Numbered from the stretch's first letter, positions 44,476-56,220 are shown. The stretch is 64,000 nt of DNA from Takakia lepidozioides (GCA_030704615.1 CM060734.1:12526001-12590000), one strand, 5' to 3'. A program made the numbers and translations. The notes: a model not told the origin generated them from the sequence alone.

Positions 44476-44919
44476 GTGACTAGCTGTGGACGCGGAGCTG
44501 AGTGCCGCAAGCTGGAGTGAGCTAGCTCGTTTGCTGCGGGTGACTATAGTAGAGAGGGGATGATGGTGCTTTTGGATACTGCCTGTACTCTTCTGGGTAC
44601 TACCAATTTGGAAAGAGACATACGTAGAGAGAAGCCAACAGTTGGGAGTTGTGAAAAAGAGAGAGATGGGCAGTGTGCTGAGAGCAGAGAGGGCGGGTTG
44701 AGACAAAATTGCCAAGGTGGTGGGGGAAGTGGCTGGCTTGGGGTGTGGCTGCAGCCTGTATGTGGGGGCAGTATGGTAGCAGTGTGAGGTAGCCTGGCGG
44801 CAGGGTCGTCTTGGTGTAGTAATTAGAGCCGTTAGCCTTTTATGCCTGGGTGGCGGCTGAGAGGTGCTGGAGTAAGGAGAGGTATTAAGAAATGTAAACG
44901 CATGACAAGGTGGTGGCAT

Positions 44920-45214
44920 GCCTTTGTCAGTAAACAGCTCTTTAATGTGTACTGTGGGTGAGGTTGGGTGTGGTGGTTCGAGGTTGGGAGTCGGCGTTGA
45001 TTTGGCTAGTGTGAGGTAGTGATTACTTGGGGGGGGGGGTAATTAATCCAGCTTGAAGAGTTGTGTATTAAGAGGTTGCAATTTTGGCAGTCTGCAGTTT
45101 GGTATATCATTAAGTGTTGTTTGGTGGTTAATATTGGGTGCAGGAAGGGATAGGGAGCTGTAAATGGAGTTGAGGTGGGCAGGGCCCAGTGCTACAACCA
45201 TATTTGTTGTAATT
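44920..45214. other. No gene recognised
   Basis: G/T-rich spacer with a poly-G run at about 45030. Confidence 0.4.
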
Positions 45215-45955
45215 TTAAAAATAAGCGACCGCTCATACTGCGGTCGCTATTTTTATTTTTTATAAAACACACGCGACCGCCAATATTGCGGCGGTCGCTT
45301 TTATTTCCTTTGATTTTAAAAAATATTGCGGTCACTTTTATTTTGTATATTTCTAAATTTCAGCTCGGCCCGTATGGCGGTCGCTATTATTTTATATTTC
45401 CAAATATAATGCGACCGCCAGTATTGCGGTTGCTTATATTCATTATGACGCTTATTTTTTATATTTTTAAAATGACACGACCGCAAATATGGCGGTCGCT
45501 TCATTTTTTTATATATTAAAAATAAAGCGACCGCCAAGATGGTGGTCGCTTTTATTCTTAATATTTTGAAAATACAGCGACAGCCAATACGACGGTCGCT
45601 TTTAATCTTTATATTTTTAAATTTAAGCGACCGCCAGTGTGGCGCTCGATTTTATTTTATATATTTTTAAATTTATGCGACTGCCAAGTTTGGCGGTCGC
45701 CATTATTTTTTATTTTAAAATAAACGACCGTCCGGTGTGGCGGTTGTTTTTTTGGGTCGCTTATATTTTTATTTAAGAAAAATAAAGCGACCGCCATATT
45801 ACTTTTATATTTTTTTAATATTATGCAACCGCCATTACGGAGGTCGCTCAGTCACTGTTTTTTTAAAAACAATTAGCGACCGCCAATATAACGGTCGCTC
45901 ATATTTTTTATATTTCAAAATATAAAGCGACCGCCAGATTTGGCGGTCGATTTTC
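45215..45955. repeat. Palindrome array 2: about 15 GCGACCGCC...GGCGGTCGC units
   Basis: Same unit as at 14.8-15.5 kb. Units near 45225, 45272, 45325 (half), 45362, 45411, 45478, 45527, 45577, 45627, 45678, 45725, 45788 (half), 45824, 45875 and 45926, spaced about 50 bp with AT-rich spacers. Loops differ from unit to unit. Confidence 0.9.
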
Positions 45956-46100
45956 CACCGCCACCGTGTCGGCGACATGGCTGCTTAAGTGGCAATAATT
46001 TACCTGGTAACTTTTTTACTAGAATATTCCCGGAACCTGACGTGATGGAAGTCCTGTCAGCGTCAGGTCTGACGTGACCTGACGCTGACTGCGCTTGAAT
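45956..46100. repeat. Right flank of palindrome array 2
   Basis: CGACATGGCTGC, then CTGACGTGATGG and a TCAGGTCTGACGTGACC block. Read on the minus strand, these resemble the left flank of array 1 (14602-14760). This supports two inverted copies of one element family. Confidence 0.5.
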
Positions 46101-46113
46101 TTTCAGTTACGCA

Positions 46114-46603
46114 AATCAACCTTGTGTCATCGCAAGGTTGATTGCGGGTGTGGAATTTCCAAGCGAGCGCCTATTTTCATAGCTGGTTTTGGGTCAGGGT
46201 AGTATTAGATTCTAGTTTCATGGTTTGTTTCAGGTACACTTTTGCTTTGACAGGTGTGTTTGTGAGCTATAATCAACCTTGCGTCAACGCAAGGTTGAAT
46301 CTCGCTGTGAATTGATCGTCTTAGGGTTTTTTCCCGGATTTAAATACATTCATTTGCTACCTCTAATGTACCTTGCGTCAACGCAAGGTTGGTTACCGCT
46401 TGGCTACGTATGTGTTTTTACAGGTTACAATTCACATTTGTGGTTCCGCCAATCAACCTTGGTTGCGGCTTTGGAATTTGTATGCGATGATTGTGGTCAT
46501 GGACTTATGGGTCAGTTGAGTCGTTCATTTCCAGGAGAATTCCCAGCTTTTCTAAGTTTGTTTCTAGGCACGAATCAACCTTGGGTTAACGCAAGGTTGA
46601 ATC
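46114..46603. repeat. Five CCTTGCGTCAACGCAAGG palindromes spaced about 100-160 bp
   Basis: Palindromic AATCAACCTTGCG / CGCAAGGTTGAAT words at 46114-46143, 46271-46300, 46370-46392, 46451-46463 (left arm only) and 46573-46603, in otherwise unrelated sequence. Arms are paired even where single bases differ. Confidence 0.85.
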
Positions 46604-46689
46604 AGGCTGAGAATAGAACGTTTCAGGGCTGGGCTGAGTGTGTTTTTGGACAGGTTGGACCTCTCATCTTTTCAACGAGGGAAGCAAAG

Positions 46690-46755
46690 GCGTGAGCAGA
46701 ACCCGTGAGCAGATTCCTTTATGCGTGAGCAGATTCCCCGAAGCGTGCGCAACAT
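46690..46755. repeat. GCGTGAGCAGA direct repeats
   Basis: GTGAGCAGA occurs three times within 65 bp (46692, 46707, 46723). Similar GTGAGC words appear at 35.8, 42.6, 49.5 and 62.3 kb. Confidence 0.5.
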
Positions 46756-46777
46756 TCACAATTTGGGTAACCCGACA

Positions 46778-47368
46778 CTACAGGGTTCTAGCAGACTCAA
46801 TTTTGCACTGGTTATCTGCACCTGCCTCAACACGACGAACCGGTTTTCCATTCCTTTTCGTTGGCCAGTCGTTCCCATGCGGTGGACGTTGAGGGAATGC
46901 GGATGGCATACCCCGCGATGGAATTGGTGTTACGACTGTTGGGCCCCTTGGAAGTCGAAACCGAACATCCTCCAGCATGTCAATCTTTTGTTTGGAGAGA
47001 GATGTTCTGACCTTGACTGGCCACACGACAGGGATGGTAGGCTTGCTGATGACTGAATCCCGACAAGTCCCCATCACACAACGCTCAATGTCATCGGGGC
47101 AGAACCAAAACTTGTGAGGTCTAGACTCCCGCGCTAAGTAATATTTGAACAAACCTGTGAAAGTCGGGGCTGGAGTCCCGCCAGCACCTCTACAAATCTT
47201 ACTTGTGCACTTCACAAAAGACAAGGCCCTGATAGCAGAACAACCAACTTTTGATCCTTTGGGAGTCCGTTCAATGTGCCACATTGCATCACCACAATCG
47301 GTCTCTTCGACCGGCAGCACCGTCCGTCCTTCTCCCCGCACTGGAGCTGTGGCATCCCACACATCCAC
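46778..47368 (-). pseudogene. WHIE..GS domain copy, minus strand
   Basis: Minus-strand frame with DAMWHIERTPKGSKVGCSA, SFVKCTSKICRG, a FTGLFKYY block, KFWFCPDDIERCVMGTC and KIDMLEDV, then PTKRNGKPVRR. It aligns over its length with 34529-34927 (+), sharing the Trp and Cys positions. No start codon is clear. It lies head to head with methyltransferase-like copy 1, which begins about 20 bases away on the other strand. Confidence 0.5.
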
Positions 47369-47373
47369 CGCGG

Positions 47374-49087
47374 TAGATCAACGGAGTACACACAGAGCAA
47401 AGAAACGCCCTTACGAAGCACGACTGTGTGTCTCCAAGGTGGTGGGCCCGCACTTCCAGCGTAAAACGGCCAACGCGAGCTTCCTGCGTATGATGGAGTC
47501 AAGAAAGTCCACTTTTGTGGGGGTCAAGTCACCTACATGGGACCATCTATGCTCTTTCCTCACCCTGGTGAGCCCACCGCATCTACCATGTCTCTTGTCA
47601 TTTTCGTTGCATTGTTGGGTGTGCGTAGGTGGTATATTAAGGTGTCGTCAACGTCATCTTAATATGGGAGGTATTTCCATTCATTGTTTCGGGTGTGTGG
47701 ACACCAATTAGTCAATCTGATTCGTTTGCATGTCCTCATTTCAGGTGACCAGGATGCCATGCTGGGTGAATGGGGTGCAGCAGGCCTACGCGACTGATCT
47801 TGTCATCCTTGACATCCCAGATGGGCAGCTTGTGCCTGATATCATTCCCACAGATGTGACGCCAAGCTGGAATGCTCATAATCCTCTTTACTGGCAGTGG
47901 GCATTCTCTTTCAGCAACAAGTTCCTCTCTGACGCGGGCTCGCTTTTGATTTTCCAAGGTGAGGACATGGCATCCCGCCGGATCCTTCACAGCTACATAA
48001 AGTCATCGGGGTTCAAAATCTACAAAATATGGACCTGTATAAACACCCCGCCTCTTTCAAATGCGGAAGGCAGAAGGACTCTCTAGGGCTTTGTTGTCTG
48101 TTATCATTTGGTAGTAGTACGCATCACAACATTTCTAACACAACTCTCTTTGTGCTGCTGCAGACCATGTCTTCAAGGCCATTTGTCTTGCTCCAATTCG
48201 GCCTGACACCACTCCTGCTCATGTTGGGCATTTTGACGTTTGGGAAGGAGGGCTTCACATAGACCCGGAATGCGACCCAGTGGAATCTGATGTTATCCAC
48301 AACTATGTGGACTCGTCACAGACATTGAAAAAAACTGGTGGCATTCCATGGAGAGGTGCTCGGGAGAAGTCGCCCACTTTCATGCAGACTTTGATTGAGA
48401 CATGCAGCCGGCATGGTGGGATAGTGGTGGACCTGTCCATGGGCACAGATTGGTGCCCAATCAGTTTTCATTTCTTGGGTGCACTTGTTGGCATTCTGTT
48501 TGGACTTCTGACATGGTTTCGTGGATCCATTTGCACTATTGCAGGGGCTTCGTTCCATGCCTGCAAGTATGCACGAAGGCATTTTTTTGGGATGGAGGGG
48601 GAGGAGAAGCTCTACTCTCAAGTCATCGCACCACTGTCTGAGGGGTCATCGCATTCGACCCAGACTGAGAACATTGTGGTGGAGCAGGATCTGCAAGAGC
48701 CCGATGCTCTGGATGTCGATTCCGATTTCTCATGTGAGTAAGTGCAAGTTCTGTTGTGGCACTTGACTGACACGACGGCGCATCCTTCTATTTTCCTCTT
48801 TCGTGCACAAGTTTGGCCAGCATAATGTATGTGGACTTACATTATTCATATGTGTGTGCAGGAGTCCCAAGACGCCACGGTTTTTGCCTTTCTTTGCCAA
48901 CCCGCAATTTTTCCCAAGTCCAAGAGTAGATTTTGAATTGCCATGTTATGCGGAGGCTGCAGCGTGCGAATTTAGTCTCCTTTCTTGTCCCCCTCCTGTG
49001 CTTTATGACAGAGAGGGTTTTGTGCAGAGCAGGGCTAGTGTCTTCATAGACAGTTCTACCTTTGTTTTTGGACTCCGACTCCAGTAG
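47374..49087 (+). pseudogene. N4/N6 DNA methyltransferase-like gene, copy 1 (exons a-e)
   Basis: Five coding blocks. Exon a (to 47567): FQRKTANASFLRMMESRKST. Exon b (47745 to about 48076): QQAYATDLVILDIPDG in the place of motif IV, then NKFLSDAGSLLIFQ and SGFKIYKIWTCINTPPL. Exon c (48164-48448): HIDPECDPVESDVIHNYVDS, AREKSPTFMQTLIETCS (motif X-like) and GGIVVDLSMGTG (motif I-like). Exon d (48545-48737): ASFHACKYARRHFFGMEG, completing motif I. Exon e (48862-49087). Introns a/b (phase 0) and d/e keep the frame. The donors after b and c look mutated (c is AG|AT). Motif order IV then X-I is that of the beta class. The usual DPPY is DIPD in copies 1 and 2. Copying and decay make this copy probably silent. 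Confidence 0.65.
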
Positions 49088-49089
49088 CA

Positions 49090-49440
49090 GTGGATATTCT
49101 TTTTCAGAATGAATCGGCTGTTTATAGACGATTTTTATTAAAGCACCAAATGGCCTCTCCACCTTCTTTGCAATTGGGTGTCAGCATCTCTCTCGACGTA
49201 GGATACCTGGTGAAATGACAACCACAACCCTCCTCAGTTGGCAGAGGTTCACTCTGGAGCTCGGAGGATTTGGCAACCAATACTGAAAATTGCTTTTAAT
49301 TTTGCATTCATCCACAAACTACATTCATCCATGTGCCATTCGTGCAACATACATTCATCGCCCATTCATCCATCATTCATCCATCATTCATCCATAACGA
49401 TGAATTGGTATGCATGTTATATTGGACACTACCCGCAGTA
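49090..49440. other. No gene recognised
   Basis: Contains ATTCATCCA-type short direct repeats (49310-49400). Nothing coding. Confidence 0.4.
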
Positions 49441-49464
49441 ACAGGTCCTCTAAGCCGAATTGGT

Positions 49465-49560
49465 GTCTGCGGTTATAGGTGAGCAGATCCTGAAGCGTAA
49501 GTAGAATTTTGCTCACGGAATTTTCTGCTCACTGATTCTACTCACGCTTTAGCAATCCCC
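49465..49560. repeat. GGTTATAGG and GTGAGC/GCTCAC repeat words
   Basis: GCGGTTATAGGTGAGCAG followed by GCTCACGG and CTCACGCTTTAGC. Similar words mark other repeat edges in the window. Confidence 0.35.
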
Positions 49561-49644
49561 ATTTTCAACCCTTCTGCTGAAGAGGGGTTTGTATGTACTT
49601 GTATTGGAATGACCATCTGTGTTTTTGGGGTGTGTGGTTCAGGT

Positions 49645-50068
49645 ACATGTATCATGTCCTCATTCCGGGAAAGTACCTTAGCGATGACCCTGACTTCATC
49701 TACATATGGGCGGACCCCTCCAATGAGAAGACAATGTATACGGCTGGTATTGCCAGAGACTGGAGCAGGGCGCACTTCAGAGACTGCGGGTGGGACCTTG
49801 ATCTGCCCAAACATGACACACCATTCGATGAAGTGGTTTTGAGGAACCTGAACGACAATGCCGCTGCACTAGCCCCGCTTACTGACAAAGACATTCAGGA
49901 GAGAATCATTCAAGCTCTGAACGCAAAAGAGCCTGAGAAATCGTCCACTCCAAAACGGAAGGGGAAGAATGCAGGGGATGGGAAGGGGAAGGGGAAGGGG
50001 AAGAATGCAGCTGCGTAGGAACAGGTCGCGCAACAGCCTGCTGACAGGCAGCATTCTCCGACGAGGAA
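49645..50068 (+). pseudogene. N4/N6 methyltransferase-like gene, copy 2, part upstream of the gypsy insertion
   Basis: After a TTCAG acceptor (about 49641) the frame reads HVLIPGKYLSDDPDFIYIWA, a DWSRAHFRDCGWDLDLPKHD block and a KERI-type helix (DKDIQERIIQALNAKEPEK). It ends in a Lys/Gly-rich stretch (KRKGKNAGDGKGKGKG), a TAG at 50016-50018 and a short run to 50068. The gypsy element starts at the next base. The gene resumes at 61508 with exon a. I do not know the function of this upstream domain; in copy 1 the equivalent is not present. Confidence 0.5.
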
Positions 50069-50394
50069 TGTCAAGTAATTTTACCACTAGTGTGAAACTA
50101 GCTAGGAAATAGCTAGCTTTTACATATTGACATTTGGGATTGGCCCAAGTGTCAATCCAGGGGTCAAGGCAGATTTAGGCCCTGGAGTGGTTATCTTCAC
50201 GGCAAGCGCAGGAGGCTCATCTTTCTCGAGTTGAGCCTCACCGCGCCTAGCTATGGCGCCGTAGTGTGGATTCCCCATGGCGTGGGGTGCACTTGGCTTG
50301 ACTTGTATTTGAGTGATGAGGTTATATATGCATGAGTTTATGCTTCAGCTTTATGAGCTCGCATGAGCTTGTGCTTGTATTCTTCTTCTTTATC
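50069..50394 (+). repeat. 5' LTR block B of the DNMT retrotransposon
   Basis: Starts TGTCAAGTAATTTTACC and ends CTTTATCA. It matches 61014-61340 with about seven differences. It lacks the block A (TGTGTGGACTAG...) that precedes B at the 3' end. No clear tRNA primer site follows. Confidence 0.85.
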
Positions 50395-53276
50395 ACTCGA
50401 GAAAGATGAGCTCGTATCTGTGAGTGCCAGATACGAGTTAGTTGTAGCACTTGTGGTTTTTGCTTGAGAATGAGAGAAACCAAGTTGTTATGCAAAGAGC
50501 ACAGTGGAGCTCTTGGTTGTTAGAAGCGGAGGCGATGTGGGTTACGAGGTGGTAGACCTTGGCATTCGATCTTCAGCTTTAGAGATGAAAGCACCATGCT
50601 GCAGGTAATTCCAGAGCACCTTGATGGTTTCAGATTGTGTACATGCATGAGCAAGCACGATTGGGAAGAGGACCAGTCAAGAGCAGGTTATAGTGGCTTT
50701 GGTGGCAAAGCTGAGAACTGGACTTGGGAATGCGAGCTTTCATTGTGTGAAGGATTGCAAGACCAAGCGAAAAGGCTGATTTGGCTTGGGGCAAATCAGT
50801 GCACTTTGTGGAGTATGGTGAGATTGGGTTTCAATCTCGAGCTTCAGCATTGAGAGGGCTCTTGTCATGGCAAGAGCAGGGCTGGAACAGGAGCTAAGGG
50901 GTGCGGCAAGGCCATGGAATGTGCACCTAGGGTTTCAGAGCTTGGAAGAAGAGCTCTTGCACCACAAGAGAAGTGTCTTGTGGCTGGAAATGTAAGCCTT
51001 AGGGTTTCAGGAGCTTGGCAAAGGCTGTGGAGTGCTTAGTCTTGTCTTAGAGAGCATCAAGGAGCCAAGGAGCCAAGATAGGGGGCTGATATCTCTTGTG
51101 TGAAGAGGTTGCATGTGTGGAGCATGTATTCAGCTCATTGAAGCTTTCATCTTCAAGCTTGGAGGGCAAGCAAGGAAGAGGGAAGGGCTGACTTCCCTTA
51201 TGTGAGGGCAATGCATGTGTGGAGCATGCTATCAGCCTGGTGAAGGCTTGCACTTTCAGGTGTGGGAGTGCAAGAAAGGAAGGAAGGGGCTGGTTTCCCT
51301 GTAGGCCATATGGAGCATGCTTTCAGCCTGCTGAAGCTTGTATTTTCAGGTTTGTGGGTGCAAGAAATGAAACAAAGAAGCTGATTCTCTTATGGTGAGA
51401 GTGGGGCATGTGTGGAGCATGCCTTCAGCCCATTGAGGCTCTTGTTTTCAAGCTTTAGAGAGCTAGAACGAAAGGTCTAGGGCTGGTTTCCACTTGGAGT
51501 GAAAGAAAAGCACTTGTAGGGCCTATGTGAGTTGGGGTTTCAACTTCAAGCTTGAAAGGAGCGCAACTCTTGAAGCAGCAGGTGTAGGGGGCTGGAATAG
51601 GCTCTAAGACAGATGCTATGGCCAAAGAGAGTGCTTGAATGAGTGCTCACAAGGGCTGGGAACCAGCAGGGCTTGGTTGTTTGCCATTGAGTTTAGTGGC
51701 GTGTTTGGGGAGGCTAAGTGAGAAAGAAGGCTTGGTTTGTGGCAACCACCTCATGGCTTAGGGCTACTATGGTGGTGTGTGGGAGCCGAAAGAGCAAGAA
51801 TACCTTGCTGATTTCCTCACAACCGCCATAGCTCGGTGGAAAGAAGCCTAGAGTCCAAGAGACACAAACCCTAGCTTGGCGTGGCTAAACCCCTTGGAGA
51901 AATGGCTAAACTGCCAGAGCGGCCATGGATGGGGCTATGACAGGCTGTGAGGGGCTGTGCCGGTGGCCTTCGGGGCTGTGACGGGCTGTGAGGGCCTGTG
52001 AGGGCCTGTGCCGGTGGGTTGTGACGGGCTGTGAGGGCCTGTGACGGGCTGCGCCGGTGGCCTTGGGGGCTGTGATGGGCTGTGAGGGGCTGTGCCGGTG
52101 GCCTTTTGGGGCTGTGACAGGCCGTGCTGAGGCCTTTGGGGTTGTGATGGGCTGTGAGGGGCTGTGTCAGGCCGTGCCTGAGGCCTTCAGGGCTGTGATG
52201 GGCTGTGAGGGACTGTGACGGGCTGCGCCGGTGGCCTTCGGGGCTGTGACGGGCTGTGAGGGCCTGTGAGGGCTTGTGCCGGTGGCCTTCGGGGTTGTGA
52301 CGGGCTGTGAGGGCCTGTGACGGGCTGCGCCCGTGGCCTTTAGGGTTGTGATGGGCTGTGAGGGGCTGTGACAGGCCGTGCCTGAGGCCTTTGGGGCTGT
52401 GAGGGGCTGTGGCGAGCTGTGACGGGCTATGAGGGGCTGTGACAGGCTGTGCCCAGTGGCCTGTGGGGCTGTGACGGGCTGTGACAGGCTGTGCCCAATG
52501 GCCTGTGGGACTGTGACGGTTGTGACCAGTGAGCTAGGTGGGCCTGTGCTGGTCTGTGGTGGCCCGTGTTGACCTGTGGACGGCCTGTGTTGACTCATGG
52601 AGGCACTGGTGGACTGTCTAAGGACTGGCATGTGGTCTTGAAGGCCGAATTTTTGAAGCTCGTGGAGGGCGGTTTGAGGAGTATCTTCATGATATTCCCA
52701 TGGTCATGCAAGTGAGGGAAGAGAGGAGATGAAGAGTGTTGGGATGAGGGCATGCTGGGGTTAGGCATTGCTTTAGCTTCTCTTCCTCGTAGTTTCCACC
52801 CTCTCATTAGGCCAAGACCTTTCCGTAGGTGGAGGCAAGAGTTAGTCCGGGTTTGGGCTGGGGTGTCCTTGCAGGAGCAACACCGTGGAGTTGTTTTTGG
52901 TGTGGGGGAGTCGTCGTTCTGATTTCTTGTGTTTGGATCCCCTCCATACCTGCATGCTTGACTGTGCGCCATGCTAGTTTTGTGTGGGCGCTTGTTTTTA
53001 TAGGTGATTGGTCCGGATTTGATCACCGGCCAGTCCTAGAGCATGCTGTCGATGGTGAGGCTGGGGTGATGACCAGCCAGACCATCATTGTTTATCCTGT
53101 GGTGAGGTTGGAGGTGATGACCAGCCAACCATAGGAGTGCTTGCGGTGGATGCAGGTATAGGTGTAGGCTATGTTAGGAACTTAGTATTCCAAACCATAA
53201 GCCGCAACAGGTTCTCTACCCGGTTACCTTGTGGAGAGGGGGTTAGGGACATGTTCATGACCGGTTGAGTGTCAAC
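50395..53276 (+). other. Leader of the DNMT retrotransposon, non-coding and repeat-rich
   Basis: About 2.9 kb without a convincing gene. It contains degenerate units of about 100 bp around GTGGAGCATG (51117, 51220, 51308, 51412) and a GC-rich minisatellite (51917-52560). The ORFs inside it repeat with the minisatellite and are not supported. Confidence 0.6.
51917..52560. repeat. GGCTGTGACGGGCTGTGAGG minisatellite in the leader
   Basis: Degenerate direct repeats of about ten bases (GGCTGTGACG, GGCTGTGAGG) grouped into longer blocks punctuated by GCCGGTGGCCTT. The reverse complement of the same words occurs in the LTR of element C (25741-25858). Confidence 0.85.
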
Positions 53277-54215
53277 ATGGAGGTGCCACTAGTTGCTGGG
53301 GACAGTGCCGGTTCGAGCACTAGCGATACTAGTGGGTACACGAGACGAGGTGTGCGGTTTAGGCCACCTTCACCTCCTGTGTCTTCTACGGAAGGTTCTG
53401 ATTCGGATTGTGAATCAGGAGGACTCATACCGGCGGTGCAAGTTGTTTCTTTGCCATTGTTGTGGGACACAATGGAGGAGATGTATGGAGCTACCAAGGG
53501 GCCACGAAGGTACTCTGGGGCGGTGGGCACCATCGAGTTGGATGATTTTATCCAAGAGTTTGATAGTTGGTGTGATTTGCAGCAAATGCGCAATCCACAA
53601 CTATTTACGCCTTTCATGGCATGGAAGGGGCTGTTCCAACACCTTGAGGGGCCGCCTATGGATGATTACCATGAGTTCAGGCGGGGGCATGAGGTTGAGA
53701 TCGAGGAGTGGAGGATGTACTGGTCACCCGACTATGTCTCCATCACTAGGGGCACTGGAGCCACGAGGGCAGTGGCTACACCTGCCGCTGCACCGGCAGC
53801 TTCAGCAAGTAGCAGTGGGACTGGTGGGACTGGTGGTACAGTAGCTACGACGTCCACCCAAGCCACTACCGCACCAGCACTAGCACCCGTGCCTGCCTTC
53901 AACCCTGTTGTGGAATTCTTTGAAGAGTTGAGAGGGAACTACCAAGGGGTGAGGACAGAGAAGTTGCGGAGCTTGCAAGAGTTCCAACGGAAGCCGACCG
54001 AGAGCTTGAGGGAGGCTTTCACTCGCATGAGGCGCTTGATAAATGTAACCCAAGGGGTTACGGAAGCTCAGGCAGTCCAATTCTGGTACGGGATATTGGA
54101 CAAGGAGCTGAGGAGAAGGGTGCGGGATGCAACTCTCCTACAAGCGGCCCAACCCACCTTAGCAAATGTGTTTTTGCTGGCAGAGCGGATAGAGCTCAAC
54201 ATGGTGGAGGAATGA
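53277..54215 (+). pseudogene. gag of the DNMT retrotransposon
   Basis: ATG at 53277 (the in-frame TTG at 53265 is a weaker choice). The protein has an acidic/Ser-rich start, a helical gag core (VGTIELDDFIQEFDSWCDL, KGLFQHLEG), an Ala/Thr/Gly-rich linker, and a second helical part (FFEELRGNYQGVRTEKL, PTESLREAFTRMRRL) typical of Retrotrans_gag. Closed by TGA at 54213, with coding going on in the same frame. Confidence 0.85.
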
Positions 54216-54965
54216 ATGGTCATGGTGGGATTTGCTAAGGAGACACCACGGGGTAGTGGTGCTCCTAGCCAACCACTACCTCAACGTGCTCAAGGCAACA
54301 AGGGGGCTCAAGTGAAGCTCAGGGAAGGGCAGAGAGGACCTCAGATGTAGGGGTCTCTCCCTTCATTTGCTGGCCAACAACGGGCGGATGTGGTGTGCTG
54401 GACATGTGGAGGACCCCATGTCAAGAAGGATTGCCCAGAGGGAGGCAAAGGGCCGGCACATGCACAGCTTGCACAGTTGCAGTGTGGGCATTGTGGCAAG
54501 CACGGGCATGGAGAGGCCTACTGTTATGGTTTGCATCCTGAGTTGCGCCCAGGCCAGTTCAAAGGGAACAATGGTGGCCGGGGGCGAGGTGGAGCAGCCC
54601 AGAGAGGACGAGGTGGCCAGCCACGAGGTGCAGGCCAAGGGCAAGCTCAACATGGCCAAGGATGCGGAGGTCAGGGTGTTGACCAAGGCATGGCCAACCG
54701 GCTTCAGCAGCTAGAGCAGAGGCTCGCTGCCATGGCTACAGCCTAGGTGGTACCGGCTCCAAGGCCGGATGGTCCACCTCCTGCTCCTGAGGGAGGAGAT
54801 ATGGGAGGCATGGGATTCATGTGTGGAGCAGCACTACCACTAGTGCAGGTGGAGTCTGCTGCAGCCGTGACTCGAGGAGCAGCACGAGTTCCTGAGCCAC
54901 GAGGTGCAGACGTGGAGTTGGATCCACAACGTGGGGAGGCAAGCCGTCAGGCTAGGCTTCCTTAG
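54216..54965 (+). pseudogene. Nucleocapsid-like region with two CCHC knuckles
   Basis: Same frame as gag. TAG stops at 54348, 54744 and 54963. CWTCGGPHVKKDC and CGHCGKHGHGEAYC are CCHC knuckles (the first with a short spacing). A Gly/Arg-rich segment (GNNGGRGRGG) and a short coiled-coil stretch (ANRLQQLEQRLAAM) follow. Such knuckles bind the element's RNA. Confidence 0.85.
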
Positions 54966-54974
54966 TCATTCACA

Positions 54975-55604
54975 TTGGCGGAGACAGTGTCGACGCCATC
55001 CATGGCACCTAGTTCTCGCCCGACTGTTACCGAGGCGGAGGTTACTATGCCATTGGGGAGAGCTACACAGGTAGCACCACTACCTAGTGTTGTCAAGGCT
55101 ACGGCAGCTAGTGTGCTGCTAGGAGCGGCCACATCTGTGTGCCAGGCTCCATTGTTCTCGGCTACCATGATTGCGACGCCGGGGGTAAGACCAGCTGAGG
55201 TGTTCAGGCTGGCAGCTACACTCTGTGAGAGTGGGGAAGTTACTTCATCTTCTGCGGAGATAGTGGGAGGTGTAGTGCCGGAGGGATCCTCGGATTTGAG
55301 GGTCAAGACTGCCACGGCGGCGCCATGGCAAGCTGCAGCTGCCAGGTTGATGGAGCTGCTAGCTAGGCCAGCCATTGAGCGCGCCATGGTGACACCTGGA
55401 GTTGTCATGTTAGACAACCAGGATGACATTTTCTGTTTGAGTGGACCGGCAGGCAAGAGGTACCGGCCACTGCGGGTCTTGTTGGACTCGGGAACTCAGC
55501 CATTGATGCTGGGCAGAGCTGCTATTGTAGGCTTGGGCCTCACGGAGGCGGATATGGAGCCTTGTCCTTTCCAGATACAGACGTCTCTGGGAGAATCGGA
55601 GTAG
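54975..55604 (+). pseudogene. Aspartic protease of the DNMT retrotransposon
   Basis: Ala/Thr/Val-rich lead-in, then a hydrophobic VLLDSGTQPLMLGR block with the catalytic Asp codon at 55485, followed by a helix with a second hydrophobic stretch. DSGT is the retropepsin motif variant. TAG at 55602-55604, after which the frame stays open. Confidence 0.75.
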
Positions 55605-56220
55605 GCTCGGGGCATGACACGGCGTGAGTTGGCTATCAGACTACGGCCGGATCACCCTACAGATGGCTTAGTGATGCGAGCCAAGGCCATTGTGACAGAC
55701 GCGGTCTCATACGATGTCCTGGTTGGTGGGGCAGTGTTGTACCCCATGGGCTTCACCCTGGATTTTTGGGAGGAGTCTGCTTCCTATAGGCCTGCATGGC
55801 AGTTAGGGGAGGGCCGGCGTGTGCAGCTCCCTGTGACGTTCATAGAAGGAGTTGCGGTTGCCCAACGAGGCAAGATGCCGACACTAGCAGCATTCACAAC
55901 GGCAGTGAGTTGGCCTAGAGAGTTGCTTGAGGGCAACGCTCATTCAGAGGATGTGCCACCTCCGGGAGAGCAAGATGATATGTATGGTATGGCGGAGTTG
56001 CCTACCATGGTTGCTCAGACTCCATTGTGGGGCACGAGCAAGGATTTGCAGCGGGATGCTGATCGACGGGTGCAACAAGCCTGGGTGGAGGCTTTTGTAC
56101 CGTCAGGAGAGGAGGAGAGTGCGGGGATTACACCAGGACCACCTCAGTTGTCTCCATTGGACACCACACCTATTGTGTGGCAGTATCCGGATTGTGGCAG
56201 TATCCGGATGAAGGCATTTG
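55605..56220 (+). pseudogene. Spacer between protease and methyltransferase
   Basis: Gag/protease frame continues (ELAIRLRPDHPTDGLVMRAK, SYDVLVGGAVLYPMGFTLDF, which is protease-like flap/dimer sequence or a pol connector) and a Pro/Glu-rich stretch to about 56200. Just after it the coding passes to the next frame at an imperfect duplication (CAGTATCCGGAT twice, 56181-56207). The frame change probably arose from slippage of this repeat. Confidence 0.6.

Noticed and set aside
47145-47373. Plus-strand ORF over the minus-strand WHIE..GS copy
   Set aside because: Conserved residues shared with the 34529 copy are on the minus strand; the plus frame there is a shadow until exon a begins.
50596-50853. 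85-codon ORF in the gypsy leader
   Set aside because: No domain, in a repeat-rich leader, and not conserved in any other part of the window.
52167-52631. 154-codon ORF on the minus strand of the leader minisatellite
   Set aside because: Low-complexity repeat translation (Ser-Gln-Pro-Val-Thr type); the openness follows from the repeat.
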